Source: Pseudomonas sp. LFM046 (lineage in GTDB: Bacteria; Pseudomonadota; Gammaproteobacteria; Pseudomonadales; Pseudomonadaceae). Taken from it: 64,000 nt of DNA. Made by a program: the position numbers and the translations under genes. Numbering within the stretch: the first letter of the stretch is position 1; every line of letters starts with the position of its first letter. The DNA lies in contig NZ_JYKO02000001.1 in the NCBI RefSeq assembly GCF_000949385.2, forward strand, positions 1,140,620 through 1,204,619. The letters run 5' to 3'. Under the pieces are notes generated by a model. It had not been told where the DNA came from. It worked only from the letters and a program-made list of their open reading frames with translations, and searched no databases. This document shows positions 17,218 through 25,147 of this stretch, in pieces.

Positions 17218-18591
17218 ATGCACTATGTGAGTACACGAGGCGCGGCTACCCGCGCCGACTTCGAAACCGTGGTTCTTTCCGGGCTCGCGGCGGACGGCGG
17301 CCTGTACGTCCCGGCCAGCCTTCCGAGCTTCAGTGCCCAGGAGATCGCCTACTGGTCCTGGCTGCCGTTCGACGAACTGGCCTGGCGAGTCATGGGGCCC
17401 TTCGTCGGCCCGGCGATTCCCGAGGACGCGTTCAAGGCGCTTCTCAAGGACACCTACAGCGCCTTTGCCCACCGGTCCATTGCGCCCCTGCATCAGGTGG
17501 ACCGCAACGAATGGGTGCTGGAGCTGTTCCACGGTCCGACCCGCACCGCCAAGGACTTCGCCGCCCAGCTGCATGCTCGCCTGGTGAGCTGGTTCCTCGA
17601 CCGCAACCAGCAACGGGCGCAGGTGCTGGGGGCCACCAACGGCGACACCGGGCTGGCCGCCATCGAGGCATTCGGCCGCGACGGGCAGGGCCGGGTGCTG
17701 GTGCTGTATCCGCGGGACGGCGTGCCGCTGGACCGCCTCGCCGCGTTGCAGGCCGCCGACCCGGCGCGGGTATTGGCTTTCGCGGTGGAGGGCAGCTTCG
17801 ACGATTGCCAGTCCATGGTGGCGGCGCTGTTCCGGGCCTGGCCGCTGCCAGGCGTCCATGCGGTTGGCTTCAACTCCACCAACTGGGTCGGCGTCATGGC
17901 TCAGCTGGTGCTCTACTTCCACGCCGCGCTACAGCTGGGCGGCGGCCTGCGGCCGGTCGGCTTCAGCATCCCGGCGGCCAGCTTCGCCGAGGTCTATGCG
18001 GGCTACATCGCGCAGAAAATGGGGCTGCCGATCAACCAGATCATCATTTCCACCAACCGCAATGACGCCCTGCATCAGTTCATCCACAGCAACCGTTACT
18101 CGACACGTCGCGCCGACCCGACCCTGTCGCCGGCGATGGATTTTTCTCACTTCGCCAACCTGGAACGCTTCGTCTGGGAGCTCTACGGCCACGATGACCA
18201 GCAGGTGAAGGCGCTGATGGAAAGCTTCGAGGCCAGTGGCGAGCTCGGCATTGCCAACCAGCACTGGCTGCAGGCACGGATGCTCATCGACTCCTATGCG
18301 GTCAGCGACGAGCAGACCATCGGCGAGATCACCCAGCTGTACCGCGACACCGGCTATGTCATTGACCCGCACACCGCCACGGGTGTGCTCGCCGCGCGAC
18401 TCTACCGGCGCAGCATGGTGACGCCCATGGTGACCCTGGGTGAGTTCGCCCCCGCCAAGTCGGCGGCATTGCTCGCCGAACTGGGCGTCTGGCCCGCGCC
18501 GGAACAGACCCCGGCGACCGTCGGCGGCCACCAACGGAGCATCCGTGTGGGCGATCTGGATACCGTTATCCAGGCGCTGGGCGCGTGGTGA
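17218..18591 (+). CDS. Threonine synthase paralogue with altered active-site loops
   Basis: 457 residues aligning along its whole length with proteobacterial ThrC (MHYVSTRGAATRADFE, DGGLYVP, EGSFDDCQ, TNRND, RYSTR). The cofactor lysine is kept (Lys112 in GPTRTAKDF), but nearby family motifs differ: GPTLAFKDF has become GPTRTAKDF, GATSGDTGSAA is GATNGDTGLAA, the glycine-rich PTGNFGD loop is PAASFAE (252-258), and the usual TAHPxKFPE is EFAPAKSAA (409-417). The loss of GNFG should change cofactor-phosphate binding, and the last loop is near the substrate phosphate site. It is unlikely to be the housekeeping ThrC. It starts 16 bases after the LysR gene and is followed 10 bases later by an Lrp-type gene. 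A diverged PLP enzyme on a homoserine- or methionine-like substrate is the best guess. Confidence 0.8.
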   Translation: MHYVSTRGAATRADFETVVLSGLAADGGLYVPASLPSFSAQEIAYWSWLPFDELAWRVMGPFVGPAIPEDAFKALLKDTYSAFAHRSIAPLHQVDRNEWVLELFHGPTRTAKDFAAQLHARLVSWFLDRNQQRAQVLGATNGDTGLAAIEAFGRDGQGRVLVLYPRDGVPLDRLAALQAADPARVLAFAVEGSFDDCQSMVAALFRAWPLPGVHAVGFNSTNWVGVMAQLVLYFHAALQLGGGLRPVGFSIPAASFAEVYAGYIAQKMGLPINQIIISTNRNDALHQFIHSNRYSTRRADPTLSPAMDFSHFANLERFVWELYGHDDQQVKALMESFEASGELGIANQHWLQARMLIDSYAVSDEQTIGEITQLYRDTGYVIDPHTATGVLAARLYRRSMVTPMVTLGEFAPAKSAALLAELGVWPAPEQTPATVGGHQRSIRVGDLDTVIQALGAW

Positions 18592-18601
18592 CGGAGACGC
18601 G

Positions 18602-19039
18602 ATGAAGCGCATTCTGGACCCCCTCGACGAACGCATCCTGGCGGAGCTCACCGCCAATGCCCGCATCGCCCACGCCGAGTTGGCGGCCAAGGTCAACCTG
18701 TCACGCAACGCCGTGCGCCAGCGCATCGAGCGGCTGGAGCGGGATGGCGCCATCCAGGGCTACACCATCCGCGAAGGCGACGGCCGCAAGCCGTCTTCAC
18801 AGATCAGCGCGGTGATCTTCGTCTACCGCTACGACCGCATGCGTGGCGACGAGGTATTGCGGGCCTTGCGGAACATCCCGGAAATCCTCCAATGCGAGGT
18901 CATGAGCGGCGAGTTCGACCTCATGGTGCGGGTCGGCGCGTCGAGTCCGGAGCGCGTGCATAACGTCTGGAAGGAAATCTCCGCCATGCCCGGCGTGGAG
19001 AACACCGTCACCTCCTTTGTGCTCGCCTCGGTGATCTGA
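18602..19039 (+). CDS. Lrp/AsnC-family transcriptional regulator
   Basis: 145 residues from ATG 18602. LDPLDERILAELTANARIAHAELAAKVNLSRNAVRQRIERL is the N-terminal helix-turn-helix (about 5-55). The C-terminal half is the RAM/ACT-like ligand domain (ISAVIFVYRY, ILQCEVMSGEFDLMVRV). Such proteins sense amino acids and control their transport and breakdown. It follows the ThrC-like gene by 10 bases, with an intrinsic terminator 33 bases after its stop. Confidence 0.93.
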   Translation: MKRILDPLDERILAELTANARIAHAELAAKVNLSRNAVRQRIERLERDGAIQGYTIREGDGRKPSSQISAVIFVYRYDRMRGDEVLRALRNIPEILQCEVMSGEFDLMVRVGASSPERVHNVWKEISAMPGVENTVTSFVLASVI

Positions 19040-19072
19040 GCGCGATAAACCGCCATCACGCAGCCTGCCCTG

Positions 19073-19109
19073 GCGCCGCCCGGACCTGTTCCGCGCGGCG
19101 CTTTTTCTT
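19073..19109 (+). terminator. Rho-independent terminator after the Lrp-type gene
   Basis: GCGCCGC (19073-19079) and GCGGCGC (19095-19101) form a GC stem followed by TTTTTCTTT. It would end the LysR/ThrC-like/Lrp transcript and separates it from the dehydrogenase operon. Confidence 0.75.
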
Positions 19110-19262
19110 TGGGGGCACGGAGGTCGTCGCCAGCTCTCCGGCCGGCGTTTCGGGGCTGGTCAGAATGGCCAGGAAATACAGCGGATTGCCATATTCAACT
19201 GCCACTGCCCTCCCTCGTAGGCTGGAACCCATGAAGCAACTGCCTGAATGGGAGGCAAAACA

Positions 19263-20306
19263 ATGACTGAATACAAGATCGCCCTGGTGGGCTTTGGTGG
19301 CGTGAATCGCGGCCTCGCGCAATTGATCGCCGAGCGCAACCCGGCCTGGCGGAAGGAGCTGGGCTTCAGCCTGAAGATCGTCGGCGTCACCGACCTGTTC
19401 CTCGGTTCGATCATGGATCGCGACGGCCTGGACGCCGCGCAGCTGGCCCGCCTGCCCAGCGTCAAGGGCGCCTTCGCCGAGCTGGCGGGCGGTTCCGCCG
19501 AAGCCTTCAACGAAACCATTATCAAGCAGTCCGGCGCCGACATCGTCGCCGAAGCCACCTTCACCAACCCGGTGGACGGCGAGCCGGCCACCACGTTCTG
19601 CCGCTGGGCCCTGGAAGCCGGCAAGCATGTGGTCACCACCAACAAGGGGCCCATTGCCCTGCATGCCGAGGAGCTCAAGGCGCTGGCCGGTCGCAACGGC
19701 GTCGCCTTCGAGTACGAAGGCTCGGTGATGAGCGGCACCCCGGTTATCCGCATGGCCCGGGAGACGCTGCCCGGCGCCTCGATCATCGGGTTCGAGGGCA
19801 TCCTCAATGGCACCTCCAACTACGTGCTGACCCGCATGGAAGAAGGCTTGAGCTTCACCGACGCCGTGGGCAAGGCCCAGGAGCTGGGCTATGCCGAGGC
19901 CGACCCGACCGCCGATGTGGAGGGCCACGACGTACGCCTGAAGGTGGTGATCCTGGCCAATGAGCTGCTGGGGGCGAAGCTGCGCACCAGCGATGTGCAC
20001 TGCAGCGGCATCACCCAGGTCAGCGCCGCCGATATCGAGAGTGCCCGGCAACGCGGCGCACGCTGGAAGCTGATCGGTTCCGCCAGCCGTGCTGCCGATG
20101 GAGCGGTCAGCGCCAGCGTCGAGGCCCGTTTGCTGGAGGGCAGCCATCCGCTGGCGGGCATCTCCGGGGCGACCAACGCCGTGTCGTTCGATACCGAACT
20201 GCTGGGCAAGGTGACCGTCTCCGGCCCGGGCGCCGGCCGCATCGAAACGGCCTTCGCGCTGCTGTCCGATATCGTCGCCATCCATACATCCGTATCCAAA
20301 CGCTAA
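19263..20306 (+). CDS. Homoserine dehydrogenase family protein, no ACT domain
   Basis: 347 residues from ATG 19263, preceded by GGGAGG at a proper distance (the upstream ATG at 19248 contains that site's bases and is unlikely). GFGGVNRG (10-17) is the dinucleotide loop, TTNKGP (125-130) carries the conserved Lys, NGTSNYVL (182-189) and [13 protein letters not shown] (211-223) are homoserine dehydrogenase signatures. Biosynthetic pseudomonad enzymes are about 430 residues with a C-terminal ACT domain for threonine feedback; this one stops after the catalytic domain, so feedback inhibition is not expected. It starts an operon with an aldehyde dehydrogenase 13 bases downstream, fitting oxidation of homoserine to aspartate semialdehyde. 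Confidence 0.88.
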   Translation: MTEYKIALVGFGGVNRGLAQLIAERNPAWRKELGFSLKIVGVTDLFLGSIMDRDGLDAAQLARLPSVKGAFAELAGGSAEAFNETIIKQSGADIVAEATFTNPVDGEPATTFCRWALEAGKHVVTTNKGPIALHAEELKALAGRNGVAFEYEGSVMSGTPVIRMARETLPGASIIGFEGILNGTSNYVLTRMEEGLSFTDAVGKAQELGYAEADPTADVEGHDVRLKVVILANELLGAKLRTSDVHCSGITQVSAADIESARQRGARWKLIGSASRAADGAVSASVEARLLEGSHPLAGISGATNAVSFDTELLGKVTVSGPGAGRIETAFALLSDIVAIHTSVSKR

Positions 20307-20319
20307 GGGGAGCAGGCTC

Positions 20320-21738
20320 GTGAACGTATCCCGACTGGCTGTGGCCAAGGCCGTGGCCGAAGATCGAATCGACGTCGCCAATCCCTTCGACGGCAGCCTG
20401 CTGGGCAGTGTGCCCTGCCTCGCTGCCGCCGATGTGCCCGGCCTGCTGGAACAGGGGCGTCGCGGCGTCCAGGCCTGCGCCGCGCTGCCGCGCCACAAGC
20501 GCGCACGAATCCTGGAAACGGCGGCGCAACTCGTCGAGCGCGACGCCCCGTCGTTCGCGCAGCTCATCGTGGCGGAAGCCGGCAAGACCATTCGCCAGGC
20601 GGAAAAGGAGGTCCGGCGCTGCGTCAACACCCTCAAGCTGTCGGCGGAAGAAGCCCGGCGCAATGCGGGGGAGGTGGTGCCGTTCGATGCCTACGAGGGC
20701 TCCGAGTCGCGCCAGGGCTGGTTCACCCGTGACCCGCTGGGGCTGATCCTGGCGATCACGCCCTACAACGATCCGCTGAACCTGGTGGCGCACAAGCTCG
20801 GTCCGGCGGTCGCTGGTGGCAATGCGGTCATCCTCAAGCCCTCCGAGCTGGCGCCGCTGTCGGCCATCAAACTGGTGGATTGCCTAGTGGAGTCCGGCCT
20901 GCCGGACGCCGTGATCACCGTGGCTACCGGCGGTGCTGAGCTGGGCAAGGCGCTGGTCGCCGCCCGCGATGTGCGGATGATTTCCTTCACCGGCGGTTTC
21001 GTCACCGGCGAGAACATCGCCCGCAATGCCGGCCTGAAAAAGCTGGCCATGGACCTGGGCGGCAACGCGCCGGTGATCGTGATGGATGATTGCGACCTGG
21101 AGGCTGCCGTCGAGTCCTGCGTCTCGGGTGCTTTCTGGGCGGCGGGGCAGAATTGCATCGGCACCCAGCGATTGCTGGTGCAGGCTTCGATCTACGAGGC
21201 TTTCCGCGAGCGCTTCGTCGCCCTGGCTGAACGGCTGGTGGCGGGCGATCCGTCCCGTCCGGAGACCGATATCGGCCCGATGATCACCGAACAGGCCGCG
21301 CGGAACACCGAGCAGGTGGTGGCCGAGGCGCTCCATGAAGGTGCACGGCTGCTGTGCGGCCATCGGCGCCAGGGGTCCTGCTACGCCGCCACCGTGTTGG
21401 AAGCGGTGGATCACGGCAGCCGCCTGTGGCGCAACGAGGTCTTCGCGCCCGTGGTGGTGCTGGAGCCCTTCGACGCTCTGGACGACGCCATCGCGCTGGC
21501 CAACGAGCCCGAGTACAGCCTGCACGCCGGCATCTTCACCAACGATTTGCAGCAGGCCCTGGGCGCTGCCCGGCGCATCGAGGCGGGCGGGGTGATGATC
21601 AACGATTCCTCCGACTACCGCTTCGATGCCATGCCCTTCGGCGGCTTCAAGTACGGCAGCCTGGGGCGCGAAGGCGTGCGCTTCGCCTACGAGGAAATGA
21701 CCCAGCCGAAGGTGGTGTGCATCAACCAGCTGGACTGA
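20320..21738 (+). CDS. NAD(P)-dependent aldehyde dehydrogenase
   Basis: 472 residues from a GTG start with AAGGGGAGC upstream. ITPYNDPLN has the oxyanion Asn150, KPSE has Lys173, and GQNCIGTQR has the nucleophile Cys279. The general-base position, normally Glu in ELGG, is Asp245 here (MDLGGNAP), a notable change. It is closest in feel to the lactaldehyde/phosphonoacetaldehyde/semialdehyde dehydrogenase groups. Being 13 bases after the homoserine dehydrogenase, a likely substrate is aspartate 4-semialdehyde, giving aspartate without a phosphorylated intermediate. A strong terminator follows at 21773. Confidence 0.88.
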   Translation: MNVSRLAVAKAVAEDRIDVANPFDGSLLGSVPCLAAADVPGLLEQGRRGVQACAALPRHKRARILETAAQLVERDAPSFAQLIVAEAGKTIRQAEKEVRRCVNTLKLSAEEARRNAGEVVPFDAYEGSESRQGWFTRDPLGLILAITPYNDPLNLVAHKLGPAVAGGNAVILKPSELAPLSAIKLVDCLVESGLPDAVITVATGGAELGKALVAARDVRMISFTGGFVTGENIARNAGLKKLAMDLGGNAPVIVMDDCDLEAAVESCVSGAFWAAGQNCIGTQRLLVQASIYEAFRERFVALAERLVAGDPSRPETDIGPMITEQAARNTEQVVAEALHEGARLLCGHRRQGSCYAATVLEAVDHGSRLWRNEVFAPVVVLEPFDALDDAIALANEPEYSLHAGIFTNDLQQALGAARRIEAGGVMINDSSDYRFDAMPFGGFKYGSLGREGVRFAYEEMTQPKVVCINQLD

Positions 21739-21772
21739 ACCGTCGGGTGACGTCCGTTCTCGGTCGTCCTTT

Positions 21773-21817
21773 GCATCGGGCAGGTCCGCTCGCCGCGCTG
21801 CCCGATGCGTTTTTTTC
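21773..21817 (+). terminator. Rho-independent terminator after the aldehyde dehydrogenase
   Basis: GCATCGGGCAG (21773-21783) pairs with CTGCCCGATGC (21798-21808), then G and a run of seven T. It sits between the aldehyde dehydrogenase and the RidA gene, so the latter is either read through or has its own promoter. Confidence 0.88.
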
Positions 21818-21862
21818 CAATTACGGCTCGAAGGCCAGGATTCATTGCAAGGCAGGAACCCC

Positions 21863-22207
21863 ATGATCGAACGCTTCGACGAAGGCAACCGGATGTCCAT
21901 GGCGGTGCGTTACGGGCGTCATTTCGAAACCGCCGGTGTGGTGGCCGACGACCTGACGCTGGATGTCCAGGAACAGGCGCGCCAGGCCCTGGCTGCCATC
22001 GACGTGCTCATGGCGCGGGCGGGTGTGACCCGGGATGACCTCACGCGGGTGCAGATCTGGATTGCCGATTACGCCGACTTCGATCGGGTGAATCAGGTTT
22101 ATGAGGCGTGGCTTGCGGGGCATCGCAAGCCGGTACGGGCCTGCGTGGAGAGCGGGTTGGGCGGATGTCTGATCGAAATCCAGGTGTTCGGTTACCTGGC
22201 GGACTGA
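21863..22207 (+). CDS. RidA family (YjgF/YER057c) enamine/imine deaminase-like protein
   Basis: 114 residues from ATG 21863 with AGGA upstream. QARQALAAIDVLMARAGVTRDDL and VQIWIADYADFDRVNQVYEAW match the Rid fold, and Arg92 in RKPVRACVE occupies the position of the carboxylate-binding Arg of RidA. The canonical IEIEAIA end is IEIQVFG here. RidA proteins hydrolyse reactive 2-aminoacrylate or 2-aminocrotonate released by PLP enzymes. That fits the two PLP enzymes upstream, whose gamma-elimination would release such enamines. It lies 124 bases after the aldehyde dehydrogenase behind a terminator. Confidence 0.88.
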   Translation: MIERFDEGNRMSMAVRYGRHFETAGVVADDLTLDVQEQARQALAAIDVLMARAGVTRDDLTRVQIWIADYADFDRVNQVYEAWLAGHRKPVRACVESGLGGCLIEIQVFGYLAD

Positions 22208-22233
22208 AGGCCGGGTGCCGTGTTCATCCTTCG

Positions 22234-22266
22234 CCCACGAAGCAGGCTGTGGGCCTGCTTCGTGGG
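22234..22266. terminator. Long hairpin between convergent ridA-like and mlaA genes
   Basis: A 14-bp perfect stem (CCCACGAAGCAGGC with its complement) around a five-base loop. There is no T-run, but the place between two convergent genes suits a two-way transcription barrier. Confidence 0.6.
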
Positions 22267-22274
22267 GTGAACGG

Positions 22275-23039
22275 TCACTCGGCGATCTGCAGCTTCCGCG
22301 ACTGGGTGTAGACGTAGCGCAGCTTCTCGTACTCGAACGGGGAGTTGAGCTGGCCGTAGCGGAATTGGGTGGTGTAGCGCTTGTCCACCATGCGCAGCGC
22401 AGTGATTTCCGGGTGGTCGCTGCTGACTTCCGGCACGTTGAGGAAGTTGATCTGGTAGTCGGCCACGTAGTCCGCCACCAGCCCGCCGGTGTCCCGCACA
22501 TTGGACGGGCCGAGGACCGGTAGCATCAGGTAGGGGCCTTCGGTCATGCCGTAGTAGCCGAGGGTCTGGCCGAAGTCTTCGGACTGCTTGGGCAGGCCCA
22601 TGCGGGTCGCCGGGTCCCAGAGGCCGGCCACGCCGATGGTGGTGTTGAGCAGCAGGCGTCCGGTGATTTCCATGGAGCGCTGGCCCTTGAGCTGCAACAG
22701 GCTGTTGAGCAGGTTCGGCACGTCGCCCAGGTTGCTGAAGAAGTTGCTCACCCCGCTGCGCAGGAAGCGGGGTGTGACGTACTGATAACCGCGCACCACC
22801 GGCAGGAAGACCCATTCGTCGAAGCGGTAGTTGAAGTGGTAGACCCGCCGGTTCCACGACTCGAAGGGGTCGTAGACGTTCAGCGCGTCCAGGGTGGAAC
22901 GCTCGAATTCGCGCTGGTCCAGGCCGGGATTGAACTTGAGGTCCTTGAGCGGCTGGGTGAAACCATCCTTGTCCGGCTCCTGGGCCTGGGCCAATCCGCT
23001 GGTCAACAGCAGGGCAATGAAGAGCGCTTTCTTAGCCAC
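22275..23039 (-). CDS. mlaA: MlaA (VacJ) family outer-membrane lipid asymmetry protein
   Basis: 254 residues from a GTG at 23039; the longer frame to 23177 overlaps the upstream gene and lacks a signal. The start gives the signal peptide VAKKALFIALLLTSGLAQA-Q with no lipobox Cys, so this copy may be a soluble or unlipidated form. YDPFESWNRRVYHFNYRFDEW and NFFSNLGDVPNLLNSLLQLK are the VacJ core. MlaA extracts misplaced phospholipids from the outer leaflet and feeds the Mla shuttle. The start overlaps the stop of the hydrolase gene by eight bases, so the two are co-translated. Confidence 0.9.
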   Translation of the reverse strand: MAKKALFIALLLTSGLAQAQEPDKDGFTQPLKDLKFNPGLDQREFERSTLDALNVYDPFESWNRRVYHFNYRFDEWVFLPVVRGYQYVTPRFLRSGVSNFFSNLGDVPNLLNSLLQLKGQRSMEITGRLLLNTTIGVAGLWDPATRMGLPKQSEDFGQTLGYYGMTEGPYLMLPVLGPSNVRDTGGLVADYVADYQINFLNVPEVSSDHPEITALRMVDKRYTTQFRYGQLNSPFEYEKLRYVYTQSRKLQIAE

Positions 23040-24327
23040 GGAAGAACTCCAGCATGGCGTCGCCGTTGACGCGGTAGTTGAGGTTGCCGCAGTGCCCGCC
23101 GTGGGGATACACGGTGAGCCGGTCTCCCAGGGTGCGGCGCAAGAAGCCGAGGTCGCCGGGACCGAGGATGAGGTCATCGGCGTTGTGCATCACGGCGATC
23201 TTGTTGCTGGTCTTGAGGTAGTCCGCCAGGGCGTAGAGGCTGACCTGGTTGATCAGCTGGGTCAGGCTGCCGCCGTCATAGCGGGCGCGCCAGTAGGGGA
23301 TCAGCTGTTCGGTGATGTAGCAGTCGAAATCGCACTGCAGGGCGCGCTTGTAGAAGGGTGTCAGGCTGGTGCCTTCGCTGATGGGGAGTTTCACCGGGGT
23401 GATCAGGCCCCGGCGGTTGATCAGGTCCGAGGTGAAGGCGATGTCCGAGGAAGAGAAGCGGAACGAGGTGCCGATCAGCATTGCCATCTGCTCGTTGGAC
23501 AGGCGCTGCCTGGATTGCTGGAAGTCGAACAGCAGGGCGTCGTTGAGGTCGATGTAGCCCTTCTGCTGGAAGTAGCGGGTCAGCTTGCCCAGCACCACCT
23601 GGTAGAAGGTGGTGGTGTCATCCACGCCCTTGACCCGGGTCTGCACCAGGCGGTCGAGGTTGGTCACCGAGGTGTAGAGGTTCACCGGCGGATTGAGCAG
23701 CAGCACGCGCTTGAAGTTGAAGGCGCGGCGGGTTTCGTCCAGGTGGCTGACGAAGGCCGCCTCCAGGGCGCCGAGGCTGTAGCCGGTCAGGTAGAAATCG
23801 GTGATCGACAGGTCCGGGTGCTGGGCCCGCACGGCCTGCATGACCCGGTAGAGGTCGTCGGCGTCTTCGGCGGTGAGGCCCGGCGTGGCGTGGCGCGAGG
23901 CGGCGGCCATGAAGTCGTAGCTGGTGGGGGAGGAGAGCTGCACCACGTGGTAGCCGGCGCCGTAGAAGAGCCGCTTGAGGTTTTCCGCATGGGAGCTGGC
24001 GTAGTGGCCGCCGGTGCCGGCGATGACGAACACCAGCGGGGCAGGGCCCTTCTGCCGGGCCAGGCGGTAGCGCATTTTCTTCACCGACCAGAAGTTGTCC
24101 GGCAGGGCGCTTTCCCGCTCCGGGCGCAGCTTCAGGTCATAGTCGGCCTGGTTGATGTCATCGTCCTTCGGCACCTTGCTGCGCAAATCGGGCGGCGTGG
24201 TGGCGATGGTTGCCTCGAAGGGGTTGGAAATGGGGAAGCCGTAGCTTGCCGCATCCACGTCCGCAGCCAGCGCGGACGCGCAGAGGGTCAGGCTGCCCAA
24301 CAGGGCGGCGAGGCAAAGACGAAGCAT
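23032..24327 (-). CDS. Exported alpha/beta hydrolase-fold protein linked to mlaA
   Basis: 431 residues. MLRLCLAALLGSLTLCASALAA is a signal peptide. PLVFVIAGTGGHYASSHAENLKR holds the oxyanion-type HxG region, and LTGYSLGALEA holds the nucleophile Ser in GYSLG. HGGHCGNL near the C-terminus can supply the catalytic His. Homologues are often named serine/threonine kinase in databases, but no kinase motif is visible here. Overlap with mlaA suggests an envelope lipid role. Substrate unknown. Confidence 0.8.
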   Translation of the reverse strand: MLRLCLAALLGSLTLCASALAADVDAASYGFPISNPFEATIATTPPDLRSKVPKDDDINQADYDLKLRPERESALPDNFWSVKKMRYRLARQKGPAPLVFVIAGTGGHYASSHAENLKRLFYGAGYHVVQLSSPTSYDFMAAASRHATPGLTAEDADDLYRVMQAVRAQHPDLSITDFYLTGYSLGALEAAFVSHLDETRRAFNFKRVLLLNPPVNLYTSVTNLDRLVQTRVKGVDDTTTFYQVVLGKLTRYFQQKGYIDLNDALLFDFQQSRQRLSNEQMAMLIGTSFRFSSSDIAFTSDLINRRGLITPVKLPISEGTSLTPFYKRALQCDFDCYITEQLIPYWRARYDGGSLTQLINQVSLYALADYLKTSNKIAVMHNADDLILGPGDLGFLRRTLGDRLTVYPHGGHCGNLNYRVNGDAMLEFFRG

Positions 24328-24590
24328 GGGATAGGTTCCTGTTCAGTTCTGGCGGCGGCCCGCCCGCGCTGCAACGCGCAGGTTCCAGCCGCCCACCCGG
24401 CCTGACCTGGGGGCGCCGGGTCGCGTTCCTTATAAGCGAACGTCATGAGTGAATACCGAGGCTATGACAACTGCAAGTCCCGCGAGTGCGGGCCGTATGT
24501 CAGGCCAGGGGGCGGTTGGGGGCTGGAAGGTTCTTGCATAGCGCGAATGGGGGCGTATCCTTGGCGCCGCTTACCCATTCGGAGAGAACC

Positions 24591-24971
24591 ATGTCCAGCC
24601 GTTCGTCCCTCATCCTGCTGCTGATCCTGCTGCCGCTCTGGCTGGCCGCCAGCTACGGGGTCCGTTTCGCCCTGATGGAGGATGGCCAGTGGGTCGGGCT
24701 CTGCGTCGACGAGGCGCAACGCTGGGAGTGCCAGGTGCGTTCCGGCCTGGGCCTGCTGATCCACTTCCGCGTGTTCGCCTGGATCAGCCTGGGCGCCGCC
24801 GTTGCCGGCTTCTTCCTGCCGGGCCGCGCCGGTTGGGTTCTGGCGCTGCTGGCCCTGCTCTTCGCCCTGCCGGCCCTGGTGCTCTACACCGCCAGCCTCG
24901 CCGTGTTCGCCTGTGTCATCGCCGGCCTGCGCCTGGTGCGCCGATCGGAGGCTGTTCCGGTAGCCGCCTGA
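24591..24971 (+). CDS. Small membrane protein of unknown function
   Basis: 126 residues from ATG 24591, which has GGAGAG six bases upstream. Three or four hydrophobic helices: SLILLLILLPLWLAASYG, a central WISLGAAVAGFFLPG, and WVLALLALLFALPALVLYTASLAVFACVIAGL. Two Cys lie in LCVDEAQRWECQ between helices 1 and 2, probably periplasmic. I do not recognise the family. A terminator follows 20 bases after the stop, so this is a single-gene transcript. Confidence 0.75.
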   Translation: MSSRSSLILLLILLPLWLAASYGVRFALMEDGQWVGLCVDEAQRWECQVRSGLGLLIHFRVFAWISLGAAVAGFFLPGRAGWVLALLALLFALPALVLYTASLAVFACVIAGLRLVRRSEAVPVAA

Positions 24972-24988
24972 GCAGCCAGTAGAAACAG

Positions 24989-25016
24989 AAAAGGACGCTT
25001 TAAGCGTCCTTTTTTG
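24989..25016 (+). terminator. Rho-independent terminator
   Basis: AAAGGACGC and GCGTCCTTT close a short TTTA loop and run into a T-tract. It ends the small membrane protein transcript. Confidence 0.9.
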
Positions 25017-25034
25017 TGTCCGGAATTTGATGCC

Positions 25035-25098
25035 GTAGGGTGCGCTGTGCGCACCGAAAGCCTCGTGCGGAGACATTGGTGCGCACGGCGCACCCTAC
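25035..25098. repeat. Large inverted repeat with 21-base arms
   Basis: The arms at 25035-25055 and 25078-25098 are complementary with one mismatch. Each begins GTAGGGTGCGC and contains the self-complementary GTGCGCAC. The 22-base spacer is GC-rich. It lies beyond the terminator and before the GH17 gene (which ends at 25148 on the other strand). It is like dispersed GTAGGGTGSGC repeats of Pseudomonas genomes. Confidence 0.7.
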
Positions 25099-25147
25099 CG
25101 TCGAGGCCTTGGGGTGAATGGCACGTTCCATCCACCCTTCAGCACGC

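Noticed and set aside
23040-23177. N-terminal extension of the mlaA frame
   Set aside because: It overlaps the hydrolase coding sequence and hides the signal peptide that begins at the GTG at 23039.
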